DNA of 64,000 bases from Saccharopolyspora oryzae (GTDB lineage Bacteria > Actinomycetota > Actinomycetes > Mycobacteriales > Pseudonocardiaceae), in contig NZ_JAQGLA010000010.1 of assembly GCF_027853915.1 (NCBI RefSeq), positions 62,001-126,000 of the forward strand, read 5' to 3'. The notes beneath the pieces were generated by a model that worked only from the letters and a program-made list of their open reading frames with translations, had not been told where the DNA came from and did not search any database. A program made the position numbers and the translations under genes. Positions 37,054 through 45,019 of the stretch are shown piece by piece (within the stretch, counting starts at the first letter, position 1; the number at the start of each line of letters is the position of its first letter).

Positions 37054-37944
37054 TCAGGAAATACGGCGCCGGTTCCTCGTGCGCGTGGCACCGAGGGAAG
37101 CCCCGACGACAGCCAGGACACCCAGCGTCTGTTCAGCGCTGAGGACTTGACCGAGCAGGAGCAGCCCAACGAGCGCACCCACGGCCGGTTCCAAACTAGC
37201 AAGCACGCCGAACAGACCGCGGGACATCCTCCGCAGCGCTTCCATCTGAAGCGAATAGGACAACACGCTGGACATCAGTGCCACCAAAATGCCCAAGGCC
37301 AGCACACCGGGACTTAGCAATGCGCTGCCCACCTGGCCGACCCCGTAGGGCAAGGTGAGAAAAGCCCCCCAGCACATCGCCAGGGCCAATCCTCTGGAAT
37401 CACCCAAGCGCCGAACGAGCGTTGCCGACACGACGATGTAAACCCCCCAGCAGACCCCGGCAACGGCTGCGAACAGCAAGCCGCTGCCCGTCACGTTTCC
37501 ATCGTCACCTGTCAACGCGACGACGCCAACGGCCGCCAGCAACGCCCAAAGGACGTCCAAAGCTCGGCTGGAGCCCACGAGCGCTACGGCCAGCGGCCCC
37601 AGGAACTCCACGGACGTGGCCACACCGAGCGGCACCCTGTCCACTGCCTCGAAAAAGGCGATGTGGTGGGCGGTCAGAGTGCTTCCCACCAGCAGAACGA
37701 GGCCCCAGGTCCGCCGGTCGTACCGGAGACCGGGGCGCCACCAGAGCATCAACAGGACCGCCGCGAACGAGAGGCGCAGCGACACAACTCCCATGACACC
37801 AACGACGGGGAAGAGGTTCGTCGCGACCGCCGCACCGCACTGCAAGCTCACGACGCCGCCGAGCACGAGGCCCGGTGCCGGTACATGCGCCAGCCCCCGG
37901 GCTGCTCGCATCGGAGAACTGCAGCTGGCCTCCGTCGACTCCAC
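37054..37944 (-). CDS. EamA/DMT-family membrane transporter (RhaT-like)
   Basis: 296 residues, ten hydrophobic helices arranged as two EamA repeats: VVSLQCGAAVATNLFPVVG near residue 35, HIAFFEAVDRVPLGVATSVE near 95, GVCWGVYIVVSATLVRRLG near 165, then VLASLEPAVGALVGLLLLGQ near 260, the usual second-repeat signature. Such proteins export amino acids or metabolites. It is the last gene of a leftward series ald-mocR-HAD-eamA, with a 48-bp gap from the HAD gene. A role in exporting sulfite or an amino acid from this pathway is conceivable, but family function is too broad to say. Confidence 0.85.
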   Translation of the reverse strand: MESTEASCSSPMRAARGLAHVPAPGLVLGGVVSLQCGAAVATNLFPVVGVMGVVSLRLSFAAVLLMLWWRPGLRYDRRTWGLVLLVGSTLTAHHIAFFEAVDRVPLGVATSVEFLGPLAVALVGSSRALDVLWALLAAVGVVALTGDDGNVTGSGLLFAAVAGVCWGVYIVVSATLVRRLGDSRGLALAMCWGAFLTLPYGVGQVGSALLSPGVLALGILVALMSSVLSYSLQMEALRRMSRGLFGVLASLEPAVGALVGLLLLGQVLSAEQTLGVLAVVGASLGATRTRNRRRIS

Positions 37945-37992
37945 TCCTGCTCGATCCTCCTCGTGCCCCTTTTCCCGCCGACGGGTCTGCTC

Positions 37993-38670
37993 TCAGATCC
38001 CCAGCAAGCCGGGCAGATCGGCCACCGATGCGAGGACGTGGGTGGCACCACCGGCGCGGAGGGCGTTCGCGTCATGCGATCCCGTGCGGACTCCTGCCAC
38101 CACGGAGGCGCCCGACCGGCGCCCGGCCTGCATGTCGTAGGCCGTGTCGCCGGCAACCGCAACGGCTCGCACATCGCTGATCCCGAGGCGCAGTACGGCG
38201 GTCAGGATCATGTCCGGGAACGGCCGTCCCCTCCCGGATTCTTCCGGGCACAGCACGAGATCCGCGAGATCATTCCATTTGAGGCGGTCCAGCAAGCGTT
38301 CTCTGGTCGGCTTCGAGAAACCGGTGCTCAGACACGTGCGGATGCCGTTGTCCCGCAGCAACCGGACCGCTTCCTCAGCGCCCGGAACCGGTTCGCAGCG
38401 ACGTGCCGCGAGCCCGTCATAGCTGCTTTCGAAGGCGATGTTCGCTCGCTGGGCGCGGCTTTCGTCGCCATCGAACAGCGCGCGAAACACCTCGATCTTC
38501 GACTGCCCCATGGTGACCTGGATATGCCGCTGCGCGTGCGCGAACTCCGCCGTTCCCCTGTGGACACCGGACTCGCGCAAGGCGGCGTCAAACGCCTGCA
38601 CGACAAGCCCGTCATCGCGCACCGTGGTGCCGGCCATGTCCAGCACCACCAGTTCGAGCTGATCGATCAC
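37993..38670 (-). CDS. Phosphonatase-like HAD hydrolase (PhnX-like)
   Basis: I choose the GTG at 38670 (VIDQLELVVLDMAGTTV), because the upstream part of the open frame lacks homology; 225 residues. HAD motif I is LDMAGTTVRD with the nucleophile Asp; motif II Ser/Thr lies in CLSTGFSKPTRERL; motif III/IV is GRPFPDMILTAV with VAGDTAYDMQAGRRSG. VTMGQSKIEVFRALF near residue 55 aligns with MGLLKIDHVRAL of Bacillus phosphonoacetaldehyde hydrolase, so the Schiff-base Lys of phosphonatase appears conserved. It lies downstream of the mocR gene, in a taurine-type cluster. Phosphonoacetaldehyde is the phosphorus analogue of sulfoacetaldehyde, so it may process a related aldehyde or a 2-aminoethylphosphonate side product. 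Confidence 0.8.
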   Translation of the reverse strand: MIDQLELVVLDMAGTTVRDDGLVVQAFDAALRESGVHRGTAEFAHAQRHIQVTMGQSKIEVFRALFDGDESRAQRANIAFESSYDGLAARRCEPVPGAEEAVRLLRDNGIRTCLSTGFSKPTRERLLDRLKWNDLADLVLCPEESGRGRPFPDMILTAVLRLGISDVRAVAVAGDTAYDMQAGRRSGASVVAGVRTGSHDANALRAGGATHVLASVADLPGLLGI

Positions 38671-38830
38671 GTGAACACCCCATTCGCCTCCGCACACTTC
38701 CGTCCGGTCAACGCCGCCTGCGGACCAGCGGCATTCCGGTCGACGCCGACCACGGCGTTCCGCGAAAGATTCAACTTCGGGACGGCAGCCGCCGGCAGGC
38801 CCAGATGCGGTCCGGCAGGGGGTACCAGCG

Positions 38831-40303
38831 TCAGCGGACGCGCTCGGACCGCACGTCGTCGGCGACCTCCGCGAGCAGGCGGACGCCGTCATCGATGGAC
38901 CGCAACGGCACCGCCGAGAAGCCGATGCGGAAATGGTTGCGCCCGCGTTCCGGATCGAAGAAGAAGATGTCACCCCGTTCGATGAGGATCCCCCACTGCT
39001 CAGCCCGCTCGACCAGCCTGCGGCAGTCCAAGTCGGGAGGGCCGGTCATCCACAAGCTCACGCCGCCCGGCGGGAACGCGGCTTCCTGCCATGGCAGGTA
39101 CCGGCTCACGGCCTCGCACACAGCCTCCCACTTGCACATCAGCTTCGAGCGGTAGCGGCGAAGGGAACGGTGGTACTCCCCCGTTTCGATGAGCATGGCC
39201 AGCGCGCGCTGCAAGTGGCCGGACGGGTGCCGGCACACGTAGCGGCGGATCCGCCGCAGCTCCGCGACCAGCGGTGCGGGCCCCACCAAGTAGCCCAGCC
39301 GCAGGCCCGGCGAGAGGAACTTGGAGAACGTACCGAGGTAGACCGCGTCCCCGGTGCTGTCCAGTGCTTTCAGCGCAGGTGTCGGCCGGCCCTGGTAGCG
39401 GAATTCGCTGTCGTAGTCGTCCTCCACCACGACCGTGCCACTCTCGGCAGCCAATTGCAGCAGTTGGCGGCGGCGGCCGATGCTCAACGTCACGTTGGTC
39501 GGGTGGTGGTGGCTCGGCGTCAGGTACAGCAAATTCGTGCCCCGCAGCGACTCCGGAGGTTGCAAACCCGCGTTGTCGACGCGGTGGCACCGCACATCCG
39601 CCCCAGCACGCACGAAGATGTGCCGGGCATCGAGATATCCGGGGTCCTCGATCATCACGGTCTGCCCCGGCCCGAGAAGTGCCCTGCCGAGGAGGTCCAG
39701 TCCCTGCTGCGATCCCACCGTCACCAGCACCTCGTCCGGGCCCGCCTCGATGCCGCGGGCAGGCAGCAGGTGCCGGCAGATCATCTCCACCAACATCGGG
39801 TCGTCGGAACCCACGCTGTCCTGCAGGCTCTGGTAGATGTGCGGGTGGAACAGCGCATCACGCAGGCAGCGCAACCACGACCGGGACGGGAACGCGGTCA
39901 CGTCCACCTGCCCCGCCAGGAACGGATACGGGTACTGGTGCCAATCCATGCGCTTCTCGATGTGCGGAACGTCTGTGTCCGGGGCGCGGCGTATCCGCTG
40001 GGACCAGTCGATGCGCGGCGCGGTGTCGCGCATCTGGGCATGGCACTGCCGACGCATCTCGGAGTTGACGAACAGCCCGCGGCGCTCCTCGCTGTGGACG
40101 TATCCTTCCGCGATCAACTCCTGGTAGGCCAGGTTGATCGTGTTCCGCGAGACGCCCAACTCGTCGGACAGTTCGCGGGAGCTCGGCAGCCGGTGCAACG
40201 GGTCGAAGGTGCCGACCGCGATGCCGTGCTCGATCGCCCGCCGTACCTGCTGGTACAGGGGCTCGTCGGACGACCGGTCCACTTCGATCAATGTTCGCGG
40301 CAT
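38831..40303 (-). CDS. MocR/GabR-type regulator (GntR HTH + aminotransferase domain), TauR-like
   Basis: The ATG at 40303 follows a perfect GGAGGG ribosome-binding site; 490 residues. Residues 1-80 are a GntR winged HTH (EPLYQQVRRAIEHGIAVG, LPSSRELSDELGVSRNTINL). A class I aminotransferase-like domain follows, with LLYLTPSHHHPTNVTLS, VVVEDDYDSEFRYQG and the PLP-binding Lys in GTFSKFLSPGLRLGYL near residue 315. Such proteins are PLP-dependent activators; TauR controls taurine:pyruvate aminotransferase genes in other bacteria. Located just downstream of ald and near tpa, so the same role is likely here. The candidate binding site is the 13-bp direct repeat at 41696-41732. Confidence 0.88.
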   Translation of the reverse strand: MPRTLIEVDRSSDEPLYQQVRRAIEHGIAVGTFDPLHRLPSSRELSDELGVSRNTINLAYQELIAEGYVHSEERRGLFVNSEMRRQCHAQMRDTAPRIDWSQRIRRAPDTDVPHIEKRMDWHQYPYPFLAGQVDVTAFPSRSWLRCLRDALFHPHIYQSLQDSVGSDDPMLVEMICRHLLPARGIEAGPDEVLVTVGSQQGLDLLGRALLGPGQTVMIEDPGYLDARHIFVRAGADVRCHRVDNAGLQPPESLRGTNLLYLTPSHHHPTNVTLSIGRRRQLLQLAAESGTVVVEDDYDSEFRYQGRPTPALKALDSTGDAVYLGTFSKFLSPGLRLGYLVGPAPLVAELRRIRRYVCRHPSGHLQRALAMLIETGEYHRSLRRYRSKLMCKWEAVCEAVSRYLPWQEAAFPPGGVSLWMTGPPDLDCRRLVERAEQWGILIERGDIFFFDPERGRNHFRIGFSAVPLRSIDDGVRLLAEVADDVRSERVR

Positions 40304-40360
40304 CTGCCCTCCCACAGATGTTCATGTTCACCCGGGAGTGGTGGAACAGTAGCTCTGCCA

Positions 40361-40406
40361 GTGCCCCACGGCTAGAGCGTTCTCGGCTCAGCAGCCCGTG
40401 GGGCAC
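40361..40406 (-). terminator. Hairpin terminator or attenuator after ald
   Basis: Perfect 11-bp arms GTGCCCCACGG (40361-40371) and CCGTGGGGCAC (40396-40406) with a 24-nt loop, between the ald stop and the mocR start. It may limit read-through from ald into mocR. Confidence 0.6.
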
Positions 40407-40433
40407 GGTCGGCCACTGTCGTGGTCGTGCCAC

Positions 40434-41549
40434 TCAGCTCAGCAGCTGCTGAGCGTGGGTGAACTTGCGGCCGAAGGCGTTCGCCACGTGCTCATTGGTC
40501 AGCTGTCCCGCGACGGTGCTGATGCCGCCCGCCAACTCGGGCCGGGACTCGACGGCTCCCCGCAGCCCGCGGTTGGCGATCTCCAGCGCGTACGGCAGCG
40601 TGACGTTGGTGAGCGCGTGAGTCGAGGTGTTCGGCACCGCACCAGGCATGTTCGCCACGCAGTAGAACAGGGAGTCGTGCACCCTGAAGACCGGGTCGTC
40701 GTGCGTGGTGGGCCGGGAGTCTTCGAAACACCCTCCCTGGTCCACCGAGATGTCCACCAGCACGCTGCCCGGCTTCATCCGCGACACCATCTCGTTGGTG
40801 ACCAGCTTCGGTGCCTTCGCGCCGGGGATGAGCACCGCGCCGATGACCAGATCGGCCTCGGTGACGGCGCGCTCGAGCTCGTAGCGGTTGGACGTGGTGG
40901 TGCGGATCCGCCCTTGGTACATGCGGTCGGCGGCGCGCAGCTTGTCCACGTTCTTGTCGAGCAGCTCCACGTCGGCCCAAGCACCGGCGGCGACCGCGAC
41001 CGCGTTCATGCCGGCCACGCCCGCGCCGAGCACCGCCACCCGCCCCGGGTGAACGCCGGAGACGCCACCCAACAGCGTGCCTCGGCCGCCGTTGGCCCGC
41101 ATCAGCGCCTGCGCGCCGACGAACGGCGCCAGCCGTCCGGCGACCTCGCTCATCGGGAACAGCAGCGGCAGCGAACCATCCGGCAATTGGACCGTCTCAT
41201 AGGCGACACCGGTGATGCCGGAGTAGAGCAGCGCCTGGGTGCATTCCTCGCTGGCCGCCAGATGCAGGTAGGTGAACAACGTCTGGTCCGACCGCATCCG
41301 GCCGTACTCCTCGGCGATCGGTTCCTTGACCTTGAGCACGAGCTCGGCCGTCGCCCACACGTCATCGGCGGAGTCCAACATCTTCGCGCCCGCCGCGATG
41401 TAGTCCTCGTCGCGGATCGCCGAGCCGGCACCTGCCCCGCGCTCGACGAAGACCTCGTGACCGCACGCGGTGAACTCGTGCACGCCTGCCGGCGTCACCG
41501 CCACCCGGTACTCGTGGTTCTTCAGCTCCCGTGGAACACCGATCCTCAT
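40434..41549 (-). CDS. ald: Alanine dehydrogenase
   Basis: 371 residues, the standard Ald length. GGGAG lies 6 nt before the ATG at 41549. Signature N-terminus MRIGVPRELKNHEYRVAVTP with the substrate Arg and the Lys at VKEPIAEEY near residue 75; GVHPGRVAVLGAGVAGMNA near residue 170 is the NAD-binding Rossmann motif; DISVDQGGCFEDSRPTTHDD near residue 270 contains the active-site Asp. Reaction: L-alanine + NAD+ + water to pyruvate + ammonium + NADH. In taurine degradation it regenerates the pyruvate used by taurine:pyruvate aminotransferase, whose gene diverges from this one. A general alanine-catabolic role is also possible. Confidence 0.95.
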   Translation of the reverse strand: MRIGVPRELKNHEYRVAVTPAGVHEFTACGHEVFVERGAGAGSAIRDEDYIAAGAKMLDSADDVWATAELVLKVKEPIAEEYGRMRSDQTLFTYLHLAASEECTQALLYSGITGVAYETVQLPDGSLPLLFPMSEVAGRLAPFVGAQALMRANGGRGTLLGGVSGVHPGRVAVLGAGVAGMNAVAVAAGAWADVELLDKNVDKLRAADRMYQGRIRTTTSNRYELERAVTEADLVIGAVLIPGAKAPKLVTNEMVSRMKPGSVLVDISVDQGGCFEDSRPTTHDDPVFRVHDSLFYCVANMPGAVPNTSTHALTNVTLPYALEIANRGLRGAVESRPELAGGISTVAGQLTNEHVANAFGRKFTHAQQLLS

Positions 41550-41815
41550 CTGACACTCCCGTCAACCCCGTTGTGCTGCTCGCCGCCGGGCGAGCTCGGT
41601 GAACAGAGGTTGGGGCCGGCGCTGGCACCGTGAGAAGGACCAGTGCCGCCCACCTCGATGGGTCCAGTTCGAGGTCCCGCCGGCGGAGGCGGTGGCTGGC
41701 CCTGCCATTCCCGCCCGTTCTGGCCCTGCCATCCGGCCCCGTCCGGGCTGCATCGTCGGGACCAGACAGGGTGCACCGGCGCCAGGCCGATCCCCCGCAG
41801 ACCGAAGGAGGAAGC
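41550..41815. promoter_or_regulatory. Divergent ald / tpa promoter with 13-bp direct repeats
   Basis: CTGGCCCTGCCAT occurs exactly at 41696-41708 and 41720-41732, 24 bp apart, 84-120 bp before the tpa start. MocR-family regulators (GabR, TauR) bind direct repeats, so this is the likely operator for the MocR protein encoded at 38831-40303. AAGGAGG at 41806-41812 is the tpa ribosome-binding site. Confidence 0.6.
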
Positions 41816-43180
41816 GTGGACACCGCAGAGTTCAGGGACAAGGCTCGTCGACACCTCGGACCGCATTTCACCCGCGGAGCCCAGTGGCGATCCGGCGAGT
41901 TGCCCGTGTTCGTGCGCGGCGAAGGGTGCCACCTGTTCGACAGCGACGGACGTCGCTTCCTCGACGGGCTGGCGGGCCTGTTCTGCGTCAACCTCGGGCA
42001 CAGCCGGAGCGACATCGTGGCCGCGGCGACCAAGCAGATGGGGTTGCTGCCGTATTCGACGAACTGGGGCTCCGCGCACCCGCCGTCGATCGAGGCAGCC
42101 TCCCTGATCGCCGAGCTGGCACCGGGCGACCTCAACACGACGTTCTTCGTCAACTCCGGTTCCGAAGCCGTCGAGAGCGCGCTGAAGTTCGTGCGCCAGT
42201 ACCACCGCAGCAACGGGCAACCGCAACGAACCAAGATCATCAGCCGGCAGATGGCATACCACGGCACCACCATGGGCGCCCTGTCCGTCACCGGCCTGCC
42301 GAAGATCCGCGAGCCGTTCGGTCCATTGCTGGACGGCGTCCGGCACGTCCCGAACACGCTCGGGCTCCTCGGCGACTGCGGGCCGGCCGGCGAGTTGGCG
42401 CCCGTGCGCGCGATCGAGCAGGTCATCGAGGAGGAAGGCGCGGAGACCATCGCCGCGATCTTCGCCGAGCCGGTGCAGAACGGTCGCGGGGCGCTCGTGC
42501 CGCCGGACGGTTACTGGCAGGAACTGCGCAGGATCTGCGACGAGCACGGCATCCTGCTGGTCTCCGACGAGGTGATCTGTTCCTTCGGCCGCATCGGCGA
42601 CTGGTTCGGCAGCGCCCGGTTCGGCGTCGTCCCCGACCTCATCACCTTCGCCAAGGGATCCACCTCCGGCTACGCTCCGCTGGGCGGAGTGATCATCCGC
42701 GAACCCCTGATCGAGCAGCTGTTCGACCGCGCGGGAACCGGGTTTACCCACGGTGCGACGTGGGGCGGACACCCGGTCGCCACGGCGGTCGCCGTCGCGA
42801 CGATCCGGGCCATGCAGGAAGAATCCGTCTTGTCCAATGTGGAAACCCGAGGCCCTGATCTGCGGGCCGGCCTGGATGCCCTGCAGAGCGGCCACCGTTG
42901 CGTCAAGGACGTCCGCGGTACCGGGTACTTCTACGCGATCGAGCTGATGGCGGACCGGGCCTCCGGGCGCGAACTGACCGACGAGGAATCAATCAGGGTG
43001 CTCCGGGAGGTCCTGCCGGAATCCTTCCGCCGCACCGGCGTGATCCTGCGCGGCGATGATCGAGGCGCGACCATGATCATGGTTTCCCCTCCGCTGATCG
43101 CAGACGGGGAGATCATCGACGAGTTGCTCTTGGGCATCGACGGCATGCTCAGCGACGTCGAGGCGGCCGTGGGCCACTGA
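41816..43180 (+). CDS. tpa: Class III aminotransferase, probable taurine:pyruvate aminotransferase
   Basis: The GTG at 41816 has AAGGAGGAA 3-7 nt upstream; 454 residues. PLP fold type I, class III: FVNSGSEAVESALKFVRQYH near residue 110, SRQMAYHGTTMGALSVTG near 145, AAIFAEPVQNGRGALVPP near 220, LLVSDEVICSFGRIGDWFG near 250 with the PLP-contacting Asp, the Schiff-base Lys in ITFAKGSTSGYAPLGG near 285, and FTHGATWGGHPVATAVA near 320. Close relatives transfer the amino group from taurine or other omega-amines to pyruvate. Divergent ald (pyruvate recycling), nearby mocR and xsc strongly favour taurine; hypotaurine, beta-alanine or 2-aminoethylphosphonate remain possible. It ends in a strong terminator. 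Confidence 0.82.
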   Translation: MDTAEFRDKARRHLGPHFTRGAQWRSGELPVFVRGEGCHLFDSDGRRFLDGLAGLFCVNLGHSRSDIVAAATKQMGLLPYSTNWGSAHPPSIEAASLIAELAPGDLNTTFFVNSGSEAVESALKFVRQYHRSNGQPQRTKIISRQMAYHGTTMGALSVTGLPKIREPFGPLLDGVRHVPNTLGLLGDCGPAGELAPVRAIEQVIEEEGAETIAAIFAEPVQNGRGALVPPDGYWQELRRICDEHGILLVSDEVICSFGRIGDWFGSARFGVVPDLITFAKGSTSGYAPLGGVIIREPLIEQLFDRAGTGFTHGATWGGHPVATAVAVATIRAMQEESVLSNVETRGPDLRAGLDALQSGHRCVKDVRGTGYFYAIELMADRASGRELTDEESIRVLREVLPESFRRTGVILRGDDRGATMIMVSPPLIADGEIIDELLLGIDGMLSDVEAAVGH

Positions 43181-43190
43181 TCGCTCGAAC

Positions 43191-43230
43191 CGTCAAGCGG
43201 CTGGCACCGGCACCCGCCAGCCGCTTGACG
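43191..43230 (+). terminator. Strong hairpin terminator after tpa
   Basis: Perfect 15-bp stem CGTCAAGCGGCTGGC / GCCAGCCGCTTGACG with a 10-nt loop, followed by TTT, 10 bp after the tpa stop. Confidence 0.9.
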
Positions 43231-43363
43231 TTTGCGCCATTCCCGGACAAAGGACGGGAAAACGGCGGAGCCACTTTCACATCAGACGGCAGCACCGCGC
43301 GTCCCGCAACGACTGCAACGACAGGTTGTGATACGTGGTCGGGCCCATGGTAGTTGATCTTGC

Positions 43364-43850
43364 GTGCTGGCGGAAATGGTGCAGGGGTGGTCGGCAAATT
43401 TCGCAGCGTTCACGTCTCGGTTCGCGGGAAGGTTCCCGCGAGACCCGCACCACCACGGCACGCTGCTGTTCGACCTCGCCACCGACCCCGAGCAGCGGCA
43501 GCCCATCGTGGACGACGAGATCGAGCTGCGAATGGCGAAGCTGCTGGTCGGGCTGCTGCGCGACACCGAAGCACCCGCCAGCCAGTACGAACGGCTCGGG
43601 CTGCCCGTCGACGGACCTGTCGAGAACCAGCACCTCCTGGTGCGGGCACAGCAGAACCAAGCGGAGGCAACGGCCGTAGCGCTGCCCCCCGCTCGACGAG
43701 TTCCCGACCGGCCGGCTGTCGGTGCGCACGCCGGTGCAGGAGCTGATGTCCGATCCCGCTGCGGCCGAGGTGATGCGCCGGCACCTGCACCCTCGGGACA
43801 GCCCACGGATTCGCAGCGTGGTTCAACAGCCGACGGGACGAGGACGATGA
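43364..43850 (+). pseudogene. C-terminal relic of a sulfatase-type hydrolase plus a second, unidentified relic
   Basis: 43364 to about 43685 reads FTSRFAGRFPRDPHHHGTLL, LFDLATDPEQRQPIVDDEIE, LRMAKLLVGLLRDTEAPASQ, which looks like the closing part of a sulfatase/alkaline-phosphatase-superfamily protein. The N-terminal catalytic part is absent. After a frame change, 43689-43850 reads PLDEFPTGRLSVRTPVQELM then SDPAAAEVMRRHLHP up to a TGA, resembling the tail of another actinobacterial hydrolase that I cannot name. Neither has a start or ribosome-binding site. Non-functional remains. Confidence 0.55.
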
Positions 43851-43857
43851 ACGCGCC

Positions 43858-44232
43858 ATGCTGGTTGCTTGCCCCGACCACTACCTCATCCGGTCCCCTC
43901 GATCCGGAGTCCAAGAGGTGATCGAGGTAACCGGCGGCGCAACCATGGGTTCCCGGTTCGTCATCGACTACGCGGACACCACAGGCATCCCGGTCAGCCG
44001 GAATTCCCATTTCCCGGTCGAAACATCCGGCTGGGCTCGCGCGGACGACGGCAACCGCATCGGCGCCGTTCGCCACCAGTTCCGCGACAACGCACAAGGA
44101 GGATTCAGCGCGATGCTCCCAGTCGCGTTCCCCGCGACGCTGCCACCCTGGATGATCACAGAACACCGGTGGCACCTGGCGTGCGAGTTCTCCAACTGGG
44201 TTTGTGCCTTCGTGGACTCCGCTCCTCAATAG
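43858..44232 (+). CDS. Hypothetical protein, possibly a truncated gene
   Basis: 124 residues, not recognised. The middle reads EVIEVTGGATMGSRFVIDYA and RIGAVRHQFRDNAQGGFSAM, with WMITEHRWHLACEFSNWV near the end: a plausible folded alpha/beta sequence rather than a random frame. There is no ribosome-binding site before the ATG at 43858, and the gene sits directly behind two gene relics, so the true N-terminus may be lost. No signal peptide or membrane helix. No function is proposed. Confidence 0.4.
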   Translation: MLVACPDHYLIRSPRSGVQEVIEVTGGATMGSRFVIDYADTTGIPVSRNSHFPVETSGWARADDGNRIGAVRHQFRDNAQGGFSAMLPVAFPATLPPWMITEHRWHLACEFSNWVCAFVDSAPQ

Positions 44233-44584
44233 GATCCACAGTCGAACTTCTTCGGCAGGCGGATCAGACACGGGCGAGCCTTCTTCCGTTCCCCAGTGCC
44301 GGCCCGGCCGGCCTGCCGCGGGCAGGAGCGCAGAACGGCGCAGCCGAGCGCATCCTGCCGGGACTCGCGTGCCGTTGCGACATGGCTCACCAAGTCGGAA
44401 GTGCATTGCTCAGTGGACATCACCGGGGCTCGGAGGATTGGACCTCTCGAAGCCGAGACATATCGTGGCCCACGATCACGGACGAGTTGATCTGCACGTC
44501 GCCCGACGTGAAGCAGAAATCGACCCGAGCAGATCAAATTCCACTCGGGTCGAAATAGCTTATTCTTCCACATTCCGTCGATAA
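44233..44584. other. Intergenic region without a supported gene
   Basis: 352 bp. Open frames exist on both strands, but none has homology or start signals that I can recognise. Confidence 0.5.
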
Positions 44585-44929
44585 CTATCTGGATACAAGC
44601 GACTTGACCCCCGCGCGATACGGAACAAGTTCAGTTTCACCGGAACGCCTCATTCGGATCGCTTCATCGAGGTGCACCAAGAAAAGCTGAAGCGCCCCAA
44701 CTATCGGCTGCTCATCCGGGAACGCCAGCTCCCCGTCGCGCTCCATCATCCGCAAGTGTTCCGCCAACGACCGCGGACTCACCTGCAGCCGGAGCGGGGT
44801 ATCAAGATCGACATCCTGCCAAGACCGAATCTCGACGTAACCTTTAGTCGAGCTTCGCACTTGCTCATCGCTGAGCCTGAACAGGAACTCCTCGAAGACA
44901 CTCTGGTCATCCGTTCGGTCCAAGTTCAT
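44585..44929 (-). CDS. Hypothetical acidic protein
   Basis: 114 residues from an ATG at 44929. Not recognised. Sequence features: acidic N-terminal part (FEEFLFRLSDEQVRSSTKGY), then WQDVDLDTPLRLQVSPRSLA and an amphipathic helix LQLFLVHLDEAIRMRRSGET. The composition is protein-like, with few low-complexity runs, and its AT content is slightly higher than the flanks, which may indicate recent acquisition. It could be a small partner (for example an immunity-type protein) left from a mobile element, since it lies beside recombinase relic copy B. That is a guess. Confidence 0.45.
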   Translation of the reverse strand: MNLDRTDDQSVFEEFLFRLSDEQVRSSTKGYVEIRSWQDVDLDTPLRLQVSPRSLAEHLRMMERDGELAFPDEQPIVGALQLFLVHLDEAIRMRRSGETELVPYRAGVKSLVSR

Positions 44930-45019
44930 GATGATCCGTCTCTCAGGCGGAACGGCAAGCAGCTCCCTACCTCAACTGATACTGGGAAGGCGAAGGCGTG
45001 TAGTTAGCGTGCAACTCCG

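Noticed and set aside
44226-44573. 115-codon minus-strand frame between the hypothetical genes
   Set aside because: No start signal or recognisable sequence; composition resembles non-coding shadow.
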